43,964 bases of DNA from Paraburkholderia tagetis (lineage in GTDB: Bacteria; Pseudomonadota; Gammaproteobacteria; Burkholderiales; Burkholderiaceae), in contig NZ_JAKLJA010000048.1 of assembly GCF_022213065.1 (NCBI RefSeq), positions 1-43,964 on the forward strand, written 5' to 3'. Position numbers and translations under genes: made by a program. The notes beneath the pieces are model-generated. The model was not told the origin of the DNA and did no database searches. It was given only the letters and a program-made list of their open reading frames with translations. Shown here in pieces: positions 15,549 through 23,275 of the stretch. Positions within the stretch are counted from its first letter, which is position 1. Every line of letters begins with the position of its first letter.

Positions 15549-16730
15549 TCAATCACGCTCGAGCGCGAGCGCCACGCCCATGCCGCCGCCGATGCACAGC
15601 GAGGCGAGACCCCGCTTCGCGTCACGGCGCTGCATTTCGTGCAGCAGCGTCACCAGAATCCGGCAGCCCGACGCGCCGATCGGGTGACCGATCGCAATCG
15701 CTCCGCCGTTCACGTTGATCTTCGACGTGTCCCAGCCCATCTGCTTGTTCACGGCCAGCGCCTGTGCCGCGAACGCCTCGTTGATCTCCATGAGATCGAG
15801 ATCGTTCACCGACCAGCCCGCGCGTTCGAGGCAGCGCTTCGACGCCGGCACCGGGCCCATGCCCATCACCTTCGGGTCCACGCCGCCGGCCGCGTAGGCC
15901 TTGATGCGCGCGAGCGGCTTCAGGCCCAGCGCCTCGGCCTTCTTCGCCGACATCACCACCACTGCCGCTGCGCCGTCATTCAGGCCCGATGCGTTCGCCG
16001 CCGTCACCGTGCCTTCCTTCGAGAACGCCGGCTTCAGGCCCGCGAGCGCATCGGCCGTCACGCCGTGGCGCACGAATTCGTCGGTGTTGAATAGCAGCGG
16101 GTCGCCCTTGCGCTGCGGAATCTGCACCGGCACGATTTCCGCGTCGAAGCGGCCGGCCTTCTGCGCGGCTTCCGCCTTGTTCTGCGACAGCGCCGCGAAC
16201 GCATCCTGCTCTTCGCGCGTGATGCCGTATTCCTTCGCGACGTTTTCCGCCGTCACGCCCATGTGGTACTGGTTATAAACGTCCCACAGGCCGTCGACGA
16301 TCATGGTGTCGACGAGCTTCGCGTCGCCCATGCGAAAGCCGTCGCGCGAGCCCGGCAGCACGTGCGGCGCCGCGCTCATGTTTTCCTGGCCGCCGGCCAC
16401 GACGATCTCCGAATCGCCCGCGAGAATCGCGTTGGCCGCGAGCATCACGGCCTTCAGGCCGGAGCCGCAGACCTTGTTGATCGTCATCGCGGGCACGCCC
16501 GTAGGCAGCCCCGCCTTGATCGACGCCTGGCGCGCGACGTTCTGGCCCGAACCGGCGGTCAGCACCTGACCCATGATCACGTCGCTCACCTGCTCGGGCT
16601 TCACACCCGCGCGCTCCAGCGCCGCCTTGATGACCAGCGCGCCCAGATCGGGCGCCGCAATCTTTGCCAGCGTGCCGCCGAATTTGCCGACCGCGGTGCG
16701 TGCGGCCGAAACGATCACAATGTCAGTCAA
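15549..16730 (-). CDS. phaA: Acetyl-CoA acetyltransferase (beta-ketothiolase)
   Basis: 393 residues, the standard length. The active-site residues are Cys88 (N-K-V-C-G-S-G), His349 (A-I-G-H-P-I-G-A-S-G) and Cys379 (S-L-C-I-G-G-G-M-G). It condenses two acetyl-CoA to acetoacetyl-CoA, which phaB then reduces. The start codon is TTG at 16730 with AGGAG about eight bases upstream; no ATG or GTG fits in frame nearby, so initiation may be weak. The polymerase gene phaC, usually upstream, is absent here; the next upstream leftward gene is a phasin. This may therefore be a second thiolase/reductase pair outside a phaCAB operon. Confidence 0.96.
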   Translation of the reverse strand: MTDIVIVSAARTAVGKFGGTLAKIAAPDLGALVIKAALERAGVKPEQVSDVIMGQVLTAGSGQNVARQASIKAGLPTGVPAMTINKVCGSGLKAVMLAANAILAGDSEIVVAGGQENMSAAPHVLPGSRDGFRMGDAKLVDTMIVDGLWDVYNQYHMGVTAENVAKEYGITREEQDAFAALSQNKAEAAQKAGRFDAEIVPVQIPQRKGDPLLFNTDEFVRHGVTADALAGLKPAFSKEGTVTAANASGLNDGAAAVVVMSAKKAEALGLKPLARIKAYAAGGVDPKVMGMGPVPASKRCLERAGWSVNDLDLMEINEAFAAQALAVNKQMGWDTSKINVNGGAIAIGHPIGASGCRILVTLLHEMQRRDAKRGLASLCIGGGMGVALALERD

Positions 16731-16986
16731 TTTCCACTCCTGCGTTAAAAATACTCATGGTGGGTACGCTGTGCGAAGCGATAGCAACCAAGGCGGCGCC
16801 ACCGCTACTTCCCAAGGAGCGTAGCTGCGTCATGTCACACAAAGATGACAAATCAAAGAATGCGCGCAATTGTCATGCGCGACGTATTGGTATGAATTGA
16901 AAACGCGGAAATGAGCGGACGGCGCAGTGCAATCGAAATGTGATTTGCAACCGCGCCGCTTCCCGAAAGGGTCAGCACCGTTGCGA

Positions 16987-17547
16987 TCAGTTCGCGGACG
17001 GCCCCGTTTGCGTGGGCCGCTTCGTTGCGGCAGCAGCCATATCGAACCTGCCCTGCGCGGCCTGGATGGCTTGGCGGGTCATCGTGCGCACGGAATCGGC
17101 AGCGGTGCCGAAGGCGCTAAACGTCGAGTTCATTGCGGCAACGAACGGCTCCGCGCCGGCGGGCGCGCCTTGCGAGAAACGCTCGGCCAATGCTTTGACG
17201 CACTGCTCCTGTCGCTCGGTTTGCGCCTGCGCGACCTGGGTCCATTCGGAATGGGTATGGGCCGCGATATCGAAAAGCTTGCGCCCATACGACATTGCCT
17301 TCGAAGCAGCCTGCTGCGAAGCATTCAACTGCTGCGTGAAAAGCTCCACTGGATTACCGCTTTGAAGCGCGCTCTTCAGCGCGGCCTCGTTATCGGCAAT
17401 GGCCGAGCGAGCCGTCTGCATATTGAGCGCTATCGTGGCTTCGAAGCTCTCGAATGCTGGCTTGGCCAGAGCAAAAAACACCGCGACGCCAGTTTCATAA
17501 TGGGCGCGGAGACGATCGGGTGCGGAAACAGTCACGGACTCGGTCAT
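16987..17547 (-). CDS. phaP: Phasin family granule protein
   Basis: 186 residues, mostly amphipathic helix and Ala/Gln-rich, without a signal peptide. S-Y-G-R-K-L-F-D-I-A and H-T-H-S-E-W-T-Q-V-A-Q-A-Q-T-E-R are typical of the phasin_2 group that coats polyhydroxybutyrate granules. ATG 17547 has GAGG about nine bases upstream. It is next to phaA and on the same strand but 250 bases away, so it is probably a separate unit. The gene symbol is a family-level label; several paralogues are usual in these bacteria. Confidence 0.82.
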   Translation of the reverse strand: MTESVTVSAPDRLRAHYETGVAVFFALAKPAFESFEATIALNMQTARSAIADNEAALKSALQSGNPVELFTQQLNASQQAASKAMSYGRKLFDIAAHTHSEWTQVAQAQTERQEQCVKALAERFSQGAPAGAEPFVAAMNSTFSAFGTAADSVRTMTRQAIQAAQGRFDMAAAATKRPTQTGPSAN

Positions 17548-18684
17548 CGGCAATGCCTCACGATTAGAGATGCTAAATGGATGAATTGCGGGCCACGATC
17601 CAACGCGACCCCAAATCACTGCAACCGGGAAATGCCCGAAACACGTGCATCAGTGCGGCAGTGAAATTAGAGGTTTCATTCTAAGCGGAGAATTTAACAA
17701 TTTTGTGGAAGAAGGCTTAGGTATAAACCCTTATATCTATGCGTTCCGGTTCAATACTTGCCTTTGTAAGACGAATACGCGGAAATAACTGCTGATTCGC
17801 TCCAGAAGCACGCTCGTGCGAAACCGGAGTATCCAGCTTGGTTGAATTGCGGTCCATAGGTGGAACACGCGAAATACCCAACATCGATATGCCCATTCTA
17901 AATAGAGCCTGAGCACAAAGCTGCACGGCACATTGATTTCGAGGATTTCGCAAATATGAAATTTAATGTGTCCATGCAAAAAATCAATGAACCGAATGTG
18001 GAACGGCGCGCGAGGCGCAATTGCTTTCCTTGAAAACAGCAATGGCGCCACCAATCAGGATGACGAATGATTACTAACCAGTACGATCGTACGAAAACAC
18101 CCGATATCTCCCGCGCTCTTTCCAGTCAATAAAACAGCTGCATAGGCGCCGTCTAGCGCGGCCGAGCGCGGCAGTCCGGTCAATTCCGCGCATTGGACTC
18201 CAGCCAATTCCGTTGCGTTGGGTCGAGGGGAGAAGTCTAGCGACCTGATACGCGCTCGCCAGCGATCGCAGGGCAGCGATTGCAGTTGCCCCCCAAGCGC
18301 TGCCACCGAGCGCCTCTCGCCTTTCAGACGTCTATTTCTTCCAACGTCAGAAGACGCATCTCCTAACGCCAAGATGGACTCGAACGCTCCGGCGGCAGCG
18401 AGTACGGCTCGGCCAGCATCTCCGGGCGCGATACAGCCGCAGGACGCCCCGAGGCAGATCTGACACCGGCCGGAGCGGCAATCCAGCTAATTCCGTGCTT
18501 TCGAGTCCAGCTAACCCGTCGCTAGTCCAACTATTTCCGTTTCCCCGAGCGCCAGTTACGACACCACAACTGCGCCGCCAGATATGGCAATCGAAATTAC
18601 CGAAACGGCTTCAGTACTCACAGCGAGCCCTCATAGGTTCTTGTTGTGCGTCTGCCATTAGGTCTGTCTCGGTGCACGACCTGA
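17548..18684. other. 1.1 kb without a supported gene; holds dispersed short repeats
   Basis: No open frame here looks like a protein on either strand. The left half is AT-richer. The right half carries several copies of a degenerate 16-base sequence, consensus AGTCCAGCTAATTCCG, all in the same orientation: near 18121, 18173, 18197, 18480, 18504 and 18524. Two more copies lie at about 19385 and 19443. Terminal repeats of IS21-type elements have a comparable look, but no transposase is present. Confidence 0.5.
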
Positions 18685-19194
18685 CTATTGGCAGTCAGTC
18701 TGAACTTGATAACCCAAGCGCTGCGATGTGCAGTGAATCGCCGTGGCCGGAGCGGTCACGAGCGGCCGTGACATCAGTGCCGCAGCTTGTGCTTGCTGAG
18801 CCTGAGCTGCCTGGGCCTGCTGCATCTGTGCGGAAATAGCGAGTGCTCCGAGTGCTGCGCTGCGGTTCGCGTCTGCCGCCTTGCCCCCCTCAAGCAACGT
18901 AGAAATCAGGTCTTGACGGATTGCTTCGGCGGCTTCCTGTTGCGTCTGCATAGCGGCACAATAACGTTTGACCCGCGCATTAACATCACTCATGCGCTGA
19001 AAATGCGGCTCGATAGCAGCGCACCATCCGGCATACCATGCAGCGTCGCGTGCGCCACGATTTAGTGCTGCAAACTCGCGCCCGTCCGTCGCTGCGTTTC
19101 GGTACGCGTTGACGCGGCCATCAAAGCCGACGCCTTCAATTGCGCATGCCGTCAGCATTGCGGACAGCAGCAGAATAGCGCCCGTACTTCTCAT
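18685..19194 (-). CDS. Hypothetical lipoprotein
   Basis: 169 residues starting at ATG 19194 with GGGGAAGAA upstream. The signal peptide ends in a lipobox L-T-A-C with Cys17, so the mature protein is probably membrane-anchored in the periplasm. The body has A-A-W-Y-A-G-W-C-A-A-I-E-P-H-F and V-K-R-Y-C-A-A-M, then a Gln/Ala-rich coiled-coil-like stretch (Q-M-Q-Q-A-Q-A-A-Q-A-Q-Q-A-Q-A-A). I do not recognise the family. It is isolated and bracketed by the short dispersed repeats. Confidence 0.7.
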   Translation of the reverse strand: MRSTGAILLLSAMLTACAIEGVGFDGRVNAYRNAATDGREFAALNRGARDAAWYAGWCAAIEPHFQRMSDVNARVKRYCAAMQTQQEAAEAIRQDLISTLLEGGKAADANRSAALGALAISAQMQQAQAAQAQQAQAAALMSRPLVTAPATAIHCTSQRLGYQVQTDCQ

Positions 19195-19475
19195 CGTTTC
19201 TTCCCCAGGAAAAATGTTATTGTTCCGCCCGATTATGCCCGAAGCGACGAGGTGCGCTTTCAGAAGGGAGATTTTTGAGCGGCCAGGCATTCAACCCGCG
19301 AAGAAAACGTTCTTGGACGTCGACCAGAACCGGTGTGACGGAGACGTGCAAGTCAGTCTAACGAATTCGCGACACAAGTCTGGGCAGTCCAAGTAATTCG
19401 GATCAAGCGTCGCAAGAATGGCCGTTGATTAATAAGGAACCGGAGTCTAACTATTTCGTAACCCCTGCAACAACA
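19195..19475. other. Gap between lipoprotein and tsdBA
   Basis: No gene. It contains two more copies of the AGTCCAGCTAATTCCG-like repeat, at about 19385 and 19443. Confidence 0.5.
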
Positions 19476-19501
19476 GCGGCGGGCCGAAACCGGCCCGCCG
19501 C
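19476..19501 (-). terminator. Terminator hairpin of the thiosulfate dehydrogenase gene
   Basis: A perfect 11-base GC-rich stem GCGGCGGGCCG / CGGCCCGCCGC with a four-base loop lies 30 bases after the stop of the leftward cytochrome gene. On that strand it is followed by CTGTTGTTG and lacks a clean T run. Confidence 0.65.
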
Positions 19502-19531
19502 ATGATTGCTACAACGACTCGAGGACTCCCT

Positions 19532-21148
19532 TCAGGGGCTCCCAAGCACATGACCATTCACTTCCGTGCCATACAGCGAGTGCGGCGTGTCGTGATACTT
19601 CGCGCGCGTTTGCGCGACCGAGCCCTTGAAACGCGGGTCCTGTGGCCGTTCGTGGCTATCCATGAACGTTGCGACGTCCCAGGCTTCCTGATCCGTCAAT
19701 GTGCCGCCGAGACCCAGCGGCATATTCGCCTTGATGAAACCGGCGGCATTCTGGATCTCGTGCATGCCTGCGCCCCAGTTGAAAGAACGCGCACCCCATA
19801 GCGGCGGGAAGACCGTCTGGCCGCTGCTGCTCTTGCCCTGGCCGTCCGCGCCGTGACACGCCACGCAATGCTGTGTGTAGACCGCGGCGCCGCGTGCGTA
19901 ATCGGCTTTCTGTGCGGGCGCGGGCAGCTTTGGATAGCCCCGGCCGGCCACCTTGCCGCCCACGGGCGCCCCCGTGGCCAGCCAGTACGAATAGCTTTCC
20001 AGCGCGACCAGCACCGGATCGCCCAGCGGCGGCGCCTTGCCGTTCATGCTGTAGTTGAAGCAGCCTTGCAACCGTTCCGCGAACGTATTCACGTGCCCGT
20101 TCTTGCTGCGATAAGCCGGGTACGAAACAAAGGCCGCCCATAGCGGGCTCGAATTGGCTTTGCGGCCCGCATCCAGATGGCAGTTCGCGCAGCTAAGCGA
20201 ATTGCCCACGAACTTCCCCGCGTACTGGCCCGTGTGCCGGAAAATCTGCTCGCCGAGCTTCACCGATTTGCCGAAGTCGCTGCCAGGCATGGCGCTTTCT
20301 GTGGGCGGCTGGAATTGCCCGGCTTGTGCGCCGGTACCCGCCTGGGGTTGTGACGCGGTTTGTGACGCGGTTTGTGAAGCGGGTTGCGAAGCGGGTTGCG
20401 AAGCGGGTTGCGAAGCGGCAACCGCCGTGCTCGCTTCAGCCGCAGCCTGTTGCGCGTAGTACTGCGCGACGGCGTGCATGTCGGCGTCGCTCAACTTGCT
20501 CGCGACAGCCGGCATCAGCGCCAGCGTGCCGGGCGGCCGCTTGCCGTTCTTCCAGGCGTTGAGCTGCGCCTCGATATAAGCCGAAGGTTGTCCGGCCAGC
20601 GGCGGAAATATCGCGCCAACGCCCGCGCCGCCCGGCCCATGGCATTGCACGCAGGCGGGCAGGTCCTGCTGCCAGCGGCCGCGCGTCGCCAGCCAGGCGC
20701 CGCTATCGGACGGCGCGACGTCGGCGGGATCTTGCGTGCGAATGCCCTTCGGCGCGGGCAGGCTGCTGAAATACTGCGCCACGGCCTTGCGCTCATCGGC
20801 CGACATGTTCTTCGCGAACGGTTGCATCACGGCGTTGTCGCGACTGCCATCCGCAAACGCCGCAAGTTGTGCTGCGAAATAGTCCGCGCCTAGGCCGGCA
20901 AGCCGCGGGAATCCCGCCGCCGCATTGCCTTCGCCGTTCGCGCCATGGCAACTGATGCACGCCGGAACGCCGTTGGCGGTGCCTTGCATGGCGATCGTCT
21001 GCCCCGAGGACGCCGGCTCTTTTTGCGTTTGCTTTGCCTGCTGCGTTGGCTGGGCATAGGCCGCCGATGCGCCCAGCGCCGGCAGCGCAATCGTCATCGC
21101 AAGCGCCGTGGCAACCCGCATCGATCGCATGAGTCTCTTGAGATTCAT
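19532..21148 (-). CDS. tsdA: Fused tetrahaem thiosulfate dehydrogenase, TsdB-TsdA type
   Basis: A 538-residue periplasmic cytochrome that oxidises thiosulfate to tetrathionate. A signal peptide (A-L-P-A-L-G-A-S-A-A-Y-A) is followed by four CxxCH haem sites at residues 64-68, 166-170, 320-324 and 428-432. Residues 50-240 are a cytochrome c4-like dihaem module (TsdB-like electron acceptor). A repeat linker of A-S-Q-P units lies at 244-270. Residues 290-538 are TsdA: C-A-N-C-H-L-D-A-G-R-K, then Cys363 in E-R-L-Q-G-C-F-N-Y-S-M-N-G, the family's unusual cysteine haem ligand, and F-N-W-G-A-G-M-H, N-M-P-L-G, D-S-H-E-R-P-Q-D-P-R. TsdBA fusions are known but uncommon. ATG 21148 has GGAG upstream. The gene is monocistronic. 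Confidence 0.9.
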   Translation of the reverse strand: MNLKRLMRSMRVATALAMTIALPALGASAAYAQPTQQAKQTQKEPASSGQTIAMQGTANGVPACISCHGANGEGNAAAGFPRLAGLGADYFAAQLAAFADGSRDNAVMQPFAKNMSADERKAVAQYFSSLPAPKGIRTQDPADVAPSDSGAWLATRGRWQQDLPACVQCHGPGGAGVGAIFPPLAGQPSAYIEAQLNAWKNGKRPPGTLALMPAVASKLSDADMHAVAQYYAQQAAAEASTAVAASQPASQPASQPASQTASQTASQPQAGTGAQAGQFQPPTESAMPGSDFGKSVKLGEQIFRHTGQYAGKFVGNSLSCANCHLDAGRKANSSPLWAAFVSYPAYRSKNGHVNTFAERLQGCFNYSMNGKAPPLGDPVLVALESYSYWLATGAPVGGKVAGRGYPKLPAPAQKADYARGAAVYTQHCVACHGADGQGKSSSGQTVFPPLWGARSFNWGAGMHEIQNAAGFIKANMPLGLGGTLTDQEAWDVATFMDSHERPQDPRFKGSVAQTRAKYHDTPHSLYGTEVNGHVLGSP

Positions 21149-21459
21149 TCCCGCTCCGAATGATGTTTTAGTTCCGGCGCCATTTTCTCTCAATCGACTT
21201 GAATCGTTTAGCGACGTGTCCGAGGCGGCCGAACAGGCCCGCGCTGCGATTGCCGATCGATTCGTTTGCTAACGGCCGTGCAGCACACACCCCATGGATA
21301 GTTGCGCGCGCATCCATCAAGACGCCGTGCTCGTACCACGAGTTGCGTGTAAGAGAATGTAATTGAAAGTTCTTGTTCATCGCCCAGACGCAATCGACCG
21401 GCACATTTCCAATTCTGTTTCACGTGATTCCCCCACAAACACGAACAATGAGGTAAACG
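21149..21459. other. Divergent promoter region
   Basis: About 310 bases between the leftward cytochrome gene and the rightward phosphatase-like gene. No gene and no clear operator seen. It must hold both promoters. Confidence 0.4.
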
Positions 21460-23112
21460 ATGAAAACGGCAAGGAGATGGTCGGCGGGTCTGGTGGCGCT
21501 CAGCGCAATCGCACTCGCAGTGGGTAGCGCACTCGCACCCGCGCAGGCGAGCGAGACGAGCGGCATCAAACGCGTCCTGCTCATCAGCTTCGACGGTTTG
21601 CACGAACAGGATGTCGCGCGCTGCATCGGCGGCAATACCTGCCCGAATCTCGCACTGCTCGCCAAGTCGGGCGTCACGTATACGAACGCCTATACGCCCG
21701 GACTTTCCGATTCGTTTCCGGGTCTCGCCGCGCTCGTGACGGGCGGCTCGCCCAAAACCGCCGGCCTCTTCTATGACGTTTCGTACGACCGCACGCTTTA
21801 CGCACCCAGCGACACGGGCTGCGTGGGCAAGCAGGGCTGGAACGTCGTGTTCGACGAGACCACGGGCATCGACGCGCAGAACGGCGGCGCGCTCGTGCAC
21901 CTCGACGGCGGCGGCGCATTCAATCCGCAAGCCATTCCGCGCGCGCTCAAGGGCGGCAAATGCGTGCCCGTCTATCCGCACGACTATGTGAAGACGAACA
22001 CGATCTTCGAAGTCGTGAAGCAGAACCTGCCTGGCTCGCACACCGCCTGGGCCGACAAGCACGCATGGGGCTACGACTGGCTGAACGGCCCGTCGGGTCG
22101 CGGCGTGGACGACCTCGCGCGCACCGAGATCAATTCGATCGATCCGGCCACGCAGACGGACTACTCCGACGTGTACACGCACACCGAGAAGTTCGACGAC
22201 TATCACGTGCAGGCGCTCGTCAACCAGATCGGCGGCAAGGACTCCACGGGCACGCGCGACGAACCCGTGCCCACGCTCTTCGGCACCAACTTCCAGACGC
22301 TGAGCGTGGCCCAGAAGGCCACGGTGGCCAAGGGCGGTGGCTATCTCGACGCCGACTTCACGCCGGGTCCGCAAGTGGCTGGCGCCATCACGTACCTCGA
22401 CAATTCGCTCGGCCGTATCGTCGCGGCGCTCAAGCAGCAGAACCTTTACGCGTCGACGCTCATCATCGTCACGGCCAAGCACGGCCAGTCGCCCAGCGAT
22501 CACACGAAGCTCGTGAAGAACGGCGACACGCTCAGCAAGCTGCTCGAAACGAACAACTATCTCGACGCCAACGGCAACTTCGGCCAGAACAACACGACGA
22601 GCGGCAACCTGAACGACGGTACGGGTCTGGTCGGCACGGGCTTCGTGCAGACCGACGACGTGGGCCTCATCTGGCTGCGCGATCAATCGCAGCGCGACGC
22701 CGTGGTCGCCACGCTCAAGCACAATCTCTCGTGCAACGCGCCCGGCATCTGCGCGGACGGCCCGCAAGCGTATATTCTCAGCGGCACTGAACTCGCCGCG
22801 CGCTTTGGCGATCCGGCGCTCGGCCGCACGCCCGATATCATCGTGCAGCCGAACCCGGGCGTGATCTACACGTCGAGCACGAAGAAGGACGAGGAGCACG
22901 GCGGCAATGCCCCGGACGATAGCCACCTCGGCCTCGTCGTTTCGTATGCGGGGCTGCATGGCGGCGGCCGTGTGATCGATGCCCGTGTGCAGACGAAGCA
23001 GGTTGCGCCCACCATCCTGCGCGCGCTCGATCTCGATCCGCACCTGCTGCACGCCGTTGCCACCGAAGACACGCACTCGCTGCCCGGCCTCGGCCTGAAG
23101 TCGGCTCAGTAA
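21460..23112 (+). CDS. Secreted alkaline-phosphatase-superfamily protein (phosphodiesterase/nucleotide pyrophosphatase like)
   Basis: 550 residues with a clear signal peptide (A-L-A-V-G-S-A-L-A-P-A-Q-A-S). The metal-site start is V-L-L-I-S-F-D-G-L-H. A candidate nucleophile region follows in Y-T-P-G-L-S-D-S-F-P-G-L-A-A-L-V-T-G, where a Ser or Thr is expected. D-N-S-L-G-R-I-V-A-A-L, V-T-A-K-H-G-Q-S-P and the late E-E-H-G-G-N match the metal-binding His/Asp of type I phosphodiesterases. Gly/Asn-rich insertions lie between. ATG 21460 has GAGG six bases upstream. It stands alone, with a hairpin after it. The substrate (nucleotide, phospholipid or phosphonate ester) cannot be told from sequence. 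Confidence 0.87.
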   Translation: MKTARRWSAGLVALSAIALAVGSALAPAQASETSGIKRVLLISFDGLHEQDVARCIGGNTCPNLALLAKSGVTYTNAYTPGLSDSFPGLAALVTGGSPKTAGLFYDVSYDRTLYAPSDTGCVGKQGWNVVFDETTGIDAQNGGALVHLDGGGAFNPQAIPRALKGGKCVPVYPHDYVKTNTIFEVVKQNLPGSHTAWADKHAWGYDWLNGPSGRGVDDLARTEINSIDPATQTDYSDVYTHTEKFDDYHVQALVNQIGGKDSTGTRDEPVPTLFGTNFQTLSVAQKATVAKGGGYLDADFTPGPQVAGAITYLDNSLGRIVAALKQQNLYASTLIIVTAKHGQSPSDHTKLVKNGDTLSKLLETNNYLDANGNFGQNNTTSGNLNDGTGLVGTGFVQTDDVGLIWLRDQSQRDAVVATLKHNLSCNAPGICADGPQAYILSGTELAARFGDPALGRTPDIIVQPNPGVIYTSSTKKDEEHGGNAPDDSHLGLVVSYAGLHGGGRVIDARVQTKQVAPTILRALDLDPHLLHAVATEDTHSLPGLGLKSAQ

Positions 23113-23164
23113 AGACCGGCAACACGGGTAGCACGTGTAGCACGCGTAGCAAACGCAGCACCCC

Positions 23165-23194
23165 AGGCCGGCGCTCGATGCGAAGCGCCGGCCT
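23165..23194 (+). terminator. Hairpin after the phosphodiesterase-like gene
   Basis: An 11-base perfect stem AGGCCGGCGCT / AGCGCCGGCCT with an eight-base loop. It is preceded by GTAGCACG-type direct repeats. There is no T tract. Confidence 0.65.
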
Positions 23195-23275
23195 GGCCCC
23201 GCCAGGTCGAGCCAGATTGCGCCAACGAGTGGCGTTACAATTTCGGCAGACACCACAGGCCTGCGGGTACGCACA

